From Hymenobacter frigidus (GTDB taxonomy: Bacteria > Bacteroidota > Bacteroidia > Cytophagales > Hymenobacteraceae): a stretch of 64,000 nucleotides of DNA. This document shows positions 61,201-64,000 of this stretch, one piece after another (position 1 is the first letter of the stretch; every line of letters starts with the position of its first letter). Under the pieces are notes generated by a model, which was not told the origin of the DNA, ran no database searches, and saw nothing but the letters and a program-made list of their open reading frames with translations. Where the stretch lies: positions 1 through 64,000 of the forward strand of contig NZ_BMGY01000016.1 in assembly GCF_014640435.1 (NCBI RefSeq), read 5' to 3'. The position numbers were made by a program, and so were the translations under genes.

Positions 61201-61552
61201 CGCCGTGAGCGAGACGAATGAAGCCAACAACCTGGCTGCGTTGCCCGTGACGGTAACCCAGGCCTTGGCCAGCCGCGAGCAAACCGCCGGCTATGCTGTT
61301 GTCGTCGTCCCCAACCCCGTGGCAACTGGCCAAGCGCTTCGCGTGCAGCTCAGCGGCCCCGGAGCATCCTGCGTGGCCGAGCTGAGCCTCTACAACGTGC
61401 TGGGCCAGCGGGTGCGTACGCAGCCGTTGGCATTGGGAGCTGGGCGGGCCAACCTGGCCGAAGTAACGACTCAAAACCTGGCCACTGGTGTGTACACCTT
61501 ACGCCTCACTGGTCCAAACCTGAGCATTACGCGCCGCGTGGTGATTGAGTAG
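58262..61552 (+). CDS. T9SS-exported CUB/CARDB repeat surface protein
   Basis: A 1096-residue secreted protein. A signal peptide (~1-31) leads to a CUB-like domain (~38-152; FTTCSGTLTDDGG, VYIYDGPN). Five CARDB repeats of ~118 residues follow, each opening with D-L and ending (Y/F)FVLFVAD...E-x-N-N-V. Then come a second CUB-like domain (~760-880; NIYDGPN, CCDRL), a sixth CARDB repeat and a T9SS type A tail (VVPNPVATGQ, LYNVLGQRV, GVYTLRL). CARDB domains are adhesion-type beta-sandwiches, so a role in adhesion or matrix binding is likely but unproven. Confidence 0.92.
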   Translation: MKQSYPAASRLFFLMLGLALLGFAQPASLRAQTYALPASGTNNFTTCSGTLTDDGGLNAPYSPSANGSTTLTPATAGNKIRLQFTSFSVESSYDLVYIYDGPNTSSPLIGTYDSSNPPTTVFGTTASGALTVRLTSDGVVQFGGFEATIGCVTTVPPQAQADLALQGASLSPLSVVAGGNLSASSSIYNLSGATASSSSVGYYLSTDAVLDAADQLLGSSMGFSLAVGQASSRFANFQVPAGTVPGNYFILFVADYLNQVPESNEGNNVTPVNISVTPPSIDLTIPQAGVTPLNVAPGSPLSLNCQIINQGNAVASSSSVGYYFSTDATLDAADQLLTSQFGGQLSPNFPSSRFGTAAVPPGVAPGAYFILFVADYQNQVGETDENNNVRAVSFTVSPPGVDLVITQEQLFPSSAVAGNFLQVNCLIVNQGNIQANTSTAGFYLSTNQVFDVADVLLSTTQGGTLFANQTSFRSSNPQLPANTAPGSYFVLFVADPQAQVTEVNETNNVRSLPLSVIAPSIDLQVSSTFLNPSSVAPGGVTAASCVLFNQGNAVANPATVGYYLSTNLVLDANDILLANTTGSVFGFNSSSRFANLTVPAGTAVGSYYVLFVADYLAQISETNELNNVTSAPLQVVAPGVDLIIQQPFLSAGSVTPGFMINASCSIQNIGNSIANSSTVGYYLSTNAQFDASDVLLNTVTGFALGGGQSSQRFTNLVIPTGTTAGNYFVLFVADPQAQVTETNENNNVIALQLTVTGPFLGTVVPFSGAATVTTCTATIYDHGGFGNYADNANGTLTILPATPGSLVRLTFNSFVVEQCCDRLNIYDGPNAQSPLLASLSSMPVGPIVATNSSGVLTLVFTTDGSVTASGFEAVVSCTAPPQPDLLLTQIGASPSSVPAGGSLSLSTIVANQGSGSASSSAVGFFLSVDQQLDASDRNLGTSAGGALGPNLDGARNLLTMVPANVTPGAYYVLAVADPTNAVSETNEANNLAALPVTVTQALASREQTAGYAVVVVPNPVATGQALRVQLSGPGASCVAELSLYNVLGQRVRTQPLALGAGRANLAEVTTQNLATGVYTLRLTGPNLSITRRVVIE

Positions 61553-61589
61553 CCAGTGGGTGCTATCCCGCTCCTGGCGGGACGAGAAC

Positions 61590-61642
61590 GCGGGGGTGGC
61601 TGTCCGGGCATGGTGCCGGGAGAGCCGCCCCCGCTTATTTTT
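61590..61642 (+). terminator. Terminator after the CUB/CARDB gene
   Basis: GCGGGGGTGGCT pairs with AGCCGCCCCCGC (one G-T) around a 21-base loop that itself contains GGCA/TGCC; TTATTTTT follows. A smaller hairpin (TCCCGC/GCGGGA) precedes it at 61566-61581. Confidence 0.85.
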
Positions 61643-61646
61643 GACC

Positions 61647-62147
61647 GTGCAAGACCCTCCAACTCCCACACGGAAGCCCCGACTGGCCAGCCATTGCTGG
61701 CATGCGTGCACACGAGGCGCGGGGCTAGCTGTGCTACTTATGCTGGGGATTGGCGCGCAGCAGCCTGCTCATGCTCCGGCCCGAATCGGGCAAAGCCAGG
61801 TAGCCGCGCGGTTTTTGCGGGCGGTACTGCGGGCCGACTACCCAGCGGCCTACGCGCGCCTGGCTCCGGAAGTACGCCGGTCTGTGAGCCTGGACCGGTT
61901 CACGACAGCAGCCCAGCCGCTCTGGCAACGGGCCCATCGGCACCCCGAAATTCAGTTGTACAAGCTAGGCGTACGGCTCAATGGCAGCGCTTCGCGGCTG
62001 TTTTACTCATTCTCATTGGCCGCCGATTCCAGCTTAAAAACCCCATCAGTTTTACTGGAAGTTACCTTCCGCGACACGGCATCGCGCAGCGTGCTGGGGT
62101 TTGGCTTGCGACCCGCCGCCACGGCACGGCCAAGCCTGAAGAAGTAG
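61647..62147 (+). CDS. Small probable secreted protein, DUF3887/NTF2-like
   Basis: A protein of up to 166 residues. A basic region (TRKPRLASHCW) and a hydrophobic core (GLAVLLMLGIG) ending AHA suggest a signal peptide. The mature part starts QVAARFLRAVLRADYPAAYA and ends in two beta-like strands, a pattern like DUF3887/NTF2-like domains; this is a weak resemblance. The start is uncertain: GTG 61647, GTG 61731 and ATG 61740 are possible, and the same frame is open back to 61545, before the terminator. The overlapping frame 61556-62164 was judged a shadow. Confidence 0.6.
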   Translation: MQDPPTPTRKPRLASHCWHACTRGAGLAVLLMLGIGAQQPAHAPARIGQSQVAARFLRAVLRADYPAAYARLAPEVRRSVSLDRFTTAAQPLWQRAHRHPEIQLYKLGVRLNGSASRLFYSFSLAADSSLKTPSVLLEVTFRDTASRSVLGFGLRPAATARPSLKK

Positions 62148-62158
62148 CAACAAGGAAC

Positions 62159-62196
62159 CCCTGACCTAAGCAAGGTGAAACCTGCTTAGGTCAGGG
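62159..62196. terminator. Hairpin between convergent genes
   Basis: A perfect 14-bp stem, CCCTGACCTAAGCA and its complement, around a 10-base loop between the small secreted-protein gene and the minus-strand Hsp70 gene. No T tract. Confidence 0.7.
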
Positions 62197-62213
62197 TAAA
62201 TTCCGGGTTGGAG

Positions 62214-64000
62214 CTACAGAATTTTCTTGCCTGCCATGGCTTGCTGAATGGAGATGTTCATCACGCGCTCGGCGTAGGGGCGGGTCAGCTCATCCAGCTC
62301 ATCCATAGCTTTCAGGATGGGGTCGCGCTCGGTGCCGGTGAGGGCGGTGCGAACCTTATCAACCTGAGCTTCGGTGTCGTGCAGCTCGGTTTCGGTGAGG
62401 TGCTGACGGTTTTTGCGGGTGAAGTTGTTCACTTGGTACAGCAACTGCTCGGCGGCGGTGCGGGCCTCGATGAGAAGACGGGCCGCTACGTCGTCTTTGG
62501 CGTTCAGGAGCGAATCCATTAGCATTTGCTCCACCTGGTCGTCGGTGAGGCCGTACTGGGGCTTGATTTCGACTTGCTGGCGGGTGTTTGAGCGCAGCTC
62601 GATAGCCTCGACTTGCAGGATACCATCGGCATTGAGGAGAAAGTTGACATCAACCTTCGGTAGGCCAGCGGGCATGGCCGGAATGCCGGTGAGGATGAAT
62701 TCACCCAGCTTGCGGTTTTGGCTTACTAAATCGCGCTCGCCTTGGTAAACGGCGATTTTCAGGTTCACCTGCCCATCGACGCTGGTGGTGTATTGGCGGC
62801 CGGCTTTGGTGGGGATTTTAGAATTGCGCGGAATAATGGGGTCCAGCAGGCCGCCCAGCGTTTCGATGCCCAGCGTGAGCGGGGTTACATCGAGCAACAG
62901 CACGTCGCGGCGATTGCCGGCTAGAATATCGGCTTGGATGGCCGCGCCCAGCGCCACGACTTCGTCGGGGTTGAGTGAATTATTGGCCGGCTGGCCGAAG
63001 AACTCCGATACGGCATCGTAGACCAAGGGCACGCGGGTAGAGCCGCCCACCAGCAGCACGGCATCGAGCTTGGTCGTGAGCTTGGCATCGGCTACGGCCT
63101 GGCGGCAGGCCGTGATGGTACGTTCTACTAGCGGCCGGATGAGGTCGTTGAACTGCGCGCGGGTGAGCGTAACGGTGGTGTTCTGGCCCGTTTCGTCGGT
63201 GAGGTGGGTGGTAAAATCACCGTGCTGACTTAGGTATTTTTTGGCCATCTCGGCGGCCAGGCGCAACTGCTGCTGCAGGTGCGGATTGGTATGGAAAGCT
63301 GCGGACAGGCCGAAGGTGGTCGTCCAATGGTCGACCACGGCGCGGTCCAGGTCATCGCCGCCGAGGTAGGTATCGCCGTTGGTGCTCAGGACTTCAAAAA
63401 TGCCCTGCTGGATGCGCAGGATGCTGATATCGAAGGTGCCGCCGCCTAGGTCGTACACGGCCACGGTCTTTTCCTCGTCCGGGTCGAGGCCGATGCCGTA
63501 GGCCAGCGCGGCCGCAGTGGGCTCGTTCACGATGCGCAGCACTTCGAGGCCCGCGAGGCGGCCCGCGTCGCGGGTGGCCTGGCGCTGCGAGTCGTTGAAA
63601 TAGGCCGGCACGGTGATTACGGCGCGATTGACGGGCGTTTTGAGCGCATGCTCGGCGCGGGCGCGCAGTTCCTTCAGGATATCAGCCGATAGCTCGATGG
63701 GGGAGTAGAACCGGTCATCAACACGAATTTTGACCAGCCCTTCCGAATTATCATCGATGACTTTGTAGCCGAGCTGCGTGGCGTGGTTGCCAAGGTCACG
63801 GTAGCTTTTGCCCAGCAGGCGCTTCACCGAGTACACCGTACGCTGCGGGGCAGAGAGGAGAAACTCGCAGGCTTCGGTGCCAATAATCGGGTCGGAGCCG
63901 TCGGCGGGGAAGTGCACCACCGAGGGCACGATGCTGCCCCGACCCTGGTCGTTGATGGCCACTGGCTGGCGCGATTCGGGGTGCACGTAAGCCACGAGGC
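62214..64000 (-). CDS. HscA-like Hsp70 chaperone (5' end outside the window)
   Basis: About 595 residues are visible. The frame is open to the window edge, and the first codons ([17 protein letters not shown]) match the strand right after the Hsp70 GIDLGTTNS motif, which is missing because the window stops. [14 protein letters not shown] and [14 protein letters not shown] are nucleotide-binding motifs; [13 protein letters not shown] starts the substrate domain. There is no Gly/Met-rich tail or EEVD end, so the length and end fit HscA (iron-sulfur assembly chaperone) better than DnaK. iscU or hscB are not in view. Confidence 0.85.
   Translation of the reverse strand, partial: LVAYVHPESRQPVAINDQGRGSIVPSVVHFPADGSDPIIGTEACEFLLSAPQRTVYSVKRLLGKSYRDLGNHATQLGYKVIDDNSEGLVKIRVDDRFYSPIELSADILKELRARAEHALKTPVNRAVITVPAYFNDSQRQATRDAGRLAGLEVLRIVNEPTAAALAYGIGLDPDEEKTVAVYDLGGGTFDISILRIQQGIFEVLSTNGDTYLGGDDLDRAVVDHWTTTFGLSAAFHTNPHLQQQLRLAAEMAKKYLSQHGDFTTHLTDETGQNTTVTLTRAQFNDLIRPLVERTITACRQAVADAKLTTKLDAVLLVGGSTRVPLVYDAVSEFFGQPANNSLNPDEVVALGAAIQADILAGNRRDVLLLDVTPLTLGIETLGGLLDPIIPRNSKIPTKAGRQYTTSVDGQVNLKIAVYQGERDLVSQNRKLGEFILTGIPAMPAGLPKVDVNFLLNADGILQVEAIELRSNTRQQVEIKPQYGLTDDQVEQMLMDSLLNAKDDVAARLLIEARTAAEQLLYQVNNFTRKNRQHLTETELHDTEAQVDKVRTALTGTERDPILKAMDELDELTRPYAERVMNISIQQAMAGKKIL

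Noticed and set aside
61556..62164. An alternative 202-codon frame over the small secreted-protein gene
   Set aside because: It starts before the terminator of the upstream gene and has no signal peptide or domain, whereas the other frame has both a signal-like segment and a folded-looking end.

Overview
The window comes from a GC-rich member of the Bacteroidota, most likely a Hymenobacter-like cytophagalean. The evidence is: two secreted proteins end in type IX secretion (T9SS) sorting tails; most start codons lack a Shine-Dalgarno sequence; several transcription units are preceded by the Bacteroidota promoter form TTG-N19-21-TAnnTTTG; and the order tRNA-tuf-secE-nusG-rplKAJL-rpoBC, DUF3467, str, S10, spc, alpha and eno genes runs almost without interruption. 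The genus is an inference; no database was searched.

Left part (1-20.5 kb), mixed housekeeping and accessory genes: a secreted alpha/beta hydrolase, a LytS/LytTR two-component pair, a VOC-family protein, an amidase, an S1/P1 nuclease, a STAS-like small protein, a GH43 glycosidase, a T9SS-exported metallopeptidase, a GNAT acetyltransferase, a small lipoprotein, two coupled glycosyltransferases (GT2 and GT9), an ECF sigma factor with a likely anti-sigma partner, gmk, nadD, then on the minus strand frr, pyrH and a biotin carrier protein, and finally an M1 aminopeptidase.

Middle part (20.5-57.8 kb), the gene-expression core, all on the plus strand: tRNA-Tyr, -Gly and -Thr, tuf, tRNA-Trp, secE, nusG, rplKAJL, rpoB, rpoC, a 42-codon membrane ORF, a DUF3467 gene, rpsL, rpsG, fusA, rpsJ, an O-antigen-ligase-like gene, rplC through rpsN, rpsH through secY, map, infA, rpmJ, rpsM, rpsK, rpsD, rpoA, rplQ and eno. 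The genes build the ribosome, RNA polymerase, the Sec channel and translation factors. The cluster is cut by strong hairpin terminators and restarted by internal promoters, notably around rpsJ/rplC and rpsN/rpsH.

Right part (57.8-64 kb): an FtsB/DivIC-type division protein, a 1096-residue CUB/CARDB surface protein with a T9SS tail, a small probable secreted protein, and on the minus strand an HscA-like Hsp70 that runs off the window.

I found no CRISPR array, transposase, phage or defence system. The most unusual material is non-coding. One dispersed palindromic repeat family has four copies: one supplies the 3' end of the kinase gene, one carries the nadD start codon and one sits inside the S10 operon. 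A second palindromic family has two copies. A set of G/T-rich-arm inverted repeats fills several junctions between core genes. Also notable are the O-antigen-ligase gene within the S10 operon, a shared promoter/initiation motif, an Arg/Gly-rich tail on S3, and two tiny hydrophobic ORFs.
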